Shown in pieces: positions 6,737-7,044 of a DNA stretch of 7,044 nucleotides; position 1 is the first letter of the stretch, and each line of letters begins with the position of its first letter. Where the stretch lies: positions 1 through 7,044 of the forward strand of contig JAXDLK010000134.1 in NCBI GenBank assembly GCA_034666665.1. Reading direction: 5' to 3'. Origin of the DNA: JAXDLK01 sp034666665 (GTDB lineage Bacteria > Desulfobacterota > Binatia > JACPRU01). The notes beneath the pieces were generated by a model that saw nothing but the letters and a program-made list of their open reading frames with translations, was not told the DNA's origin and did no database searches. A program made the position numbers and the translations under genes.

Positions 6737-6845
6737 GCTGATGACCCCGACGTCGATGGCCGAGTCGAATTGGTACCTGCACAACCGAGAGCGCGACGCC
6801 TGGACGTTCGAGCTCGACCTGCGACCGTACAAAGAGTCGTGGTGA
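6726..6845 (+). CDS. Small conserved-looking protein, 39 aa, function unknown
   Basis: I do not recognise a family for this 39-residue protein. The start at 6726 overlaps the GST-like gene by 11 nt and has a GAGG 5 nt upstream; 6741 (34 aa) is an alternative. Codon third positions are strongly G/C, as in the flanking genes, which supports real coding. The product has no signal peptide, membrane segment or Cys. It is charged and aromatic, with W16, Y17, W26, F28, Y35 and W39, and ends WTFELDLRPYKESW. The same C-terminal pattern, W-x-F-E-x2-L-R-P-x2-E-x-W-stop, is encoded at the end of the efflux operon (5289-5333). Its place between a GST-like gene and a crotonase gene suggests co-expression with them. 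It could be a partner subunit, a peptide tag-like module, or a remnant of a larger protein; none of these is shown. Confidence 0.6.
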   Translation: MIHELMTPTSMAESNWYLHNRERDAWTFELDLRPYKESW

Positions 6846-6866
6846 CGGTCGCGAGCCATGCGCGAG

Positions 6867-6872
6867 AAGGAG
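6867..6872 (+). promoter_or_regulatory. Shine-Dalgarno site of the crotonase gene
   Basis: AAGGAG lies 8 nt before ATG 6881. An earlier ATG at 6858 is in a different frame and has no comparable site. Confidence 0.7.
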
Positions 6873-6880
6873 CGAAGACG

Positions 6881-7044
6881 ATGACGACGGAACGAAAGAC
6901 GCCGGACGTGACGATGACGATCGAGGGTCACGTCTGCGTGATCTCGCTCGACAACACCGCGAAGAAGAACGCGATCACTCCTGCCTTGATGTCTCGACTG
7001 TCCACGCACCTCACGGCCTTCGACGAGGACGACGACCTCTGGGT
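6881..7044 (+). CDS. Enoyl-CoA hydratase/isomerase (crotonase) family protein, 3' partial
   Basis: The open frame runs off the window end after 54 complete codons. The N-terminus shows the crotonase opening: a first beta-strand EGHVCVISL, then LDNTAKKNAIT, which matches the family pattern LNRPEKRNAL, then an amphipathic helix and FDEDDDL. Crotonases use an acyl-CoA thioester and an oxyanion hole to hydrate, isomerise, hydrolyse or cleave the acyl chain. The oxyanion-hole and catalytic residues lie beyond the window, so the exact reaction cannot be assigned. A good AAGGAG site precedes ATG 6881. The gene follows the small protein by 35 nt and is probably in the same operon as the GST-like gene, hinting at acyl-CoA or xenobiotic metabolism. 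Confidence 0.88.
   Translation, partial: MTTERKTPDVTMTIEGHVCVISLDNTAKKNAITPALMSRLSTHLTAFDEDDDLW

Noticed and set aside
6726..6845. Small protein as a peptide natural-product precursor
   Set aside because: It has no Cys-rich or leader-core pattern that I recognise, and no maturase gene is visible; the neighbours are metabolic enzymes.

Overview
The window reads as chromosome of a high-GC Gram-negative bacterium. A three-part efflux pump that needs an outer membrane is present, coding frames end mostly in G or C, and genes are tightly packed with Shine-Dalgarno starts. The lineage cannot be fixed from this sequence; an uncultured or environmental proteobacterium-like group is an inference. No tRNA, rRNA, CRISPR array, insertion sequence or origin was seen.

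Positions 1-5333 hold one operon on the + strand encoding a tripartite RND efflux system. In order these are an outer-membrane factor of the OprM/NodT type (5' end cut by the window edge), a periplasmic adaptor lipoprotein, and an inner-membrane RND pump. Each gene overlaps the next (17 nt, then 4 nt), which suggests translational coupling. The pump takes proton-driven energy in the inner membrane, the adaptor bridges the periplasm and the outer-membrane factor provides the exit duct. The substrate is unknown. The end of the pump gene is odd: reading frame use appears to change near 5255, and the better-supported last codons stop at 5333 rather than 5422.

Positions 5338-5847 hold a minus-strand gene for a GFA/CENP-V-type zinc protein, converging on the pump gene with a gap of only 4 nt if the pump reading stops at 5333. 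A 67-nt spacer (5848-5914) separates it from a divergent + strand operon: a glutathione S-transferase-like protein (5915-6736), a 39-residue small protein (6726-6845), and the start of an enoyl-CoA hydratase/isomerase family protein (6881 to the window end).

The most unusual observation is that the 39-residue small protein ends in WTFELDLRPYKESW-stop, and the shifted frame at the end of the pump gene ends in WAFEVVLRPWVEKW-stop. The last 22 residues match at 11 positions without gaps. This looks like two copies of an unrecognised short C-terminal module, one free-standing between glutathione- and CoA-related genes and one attached to, or degenerate behind, the efflux pump.
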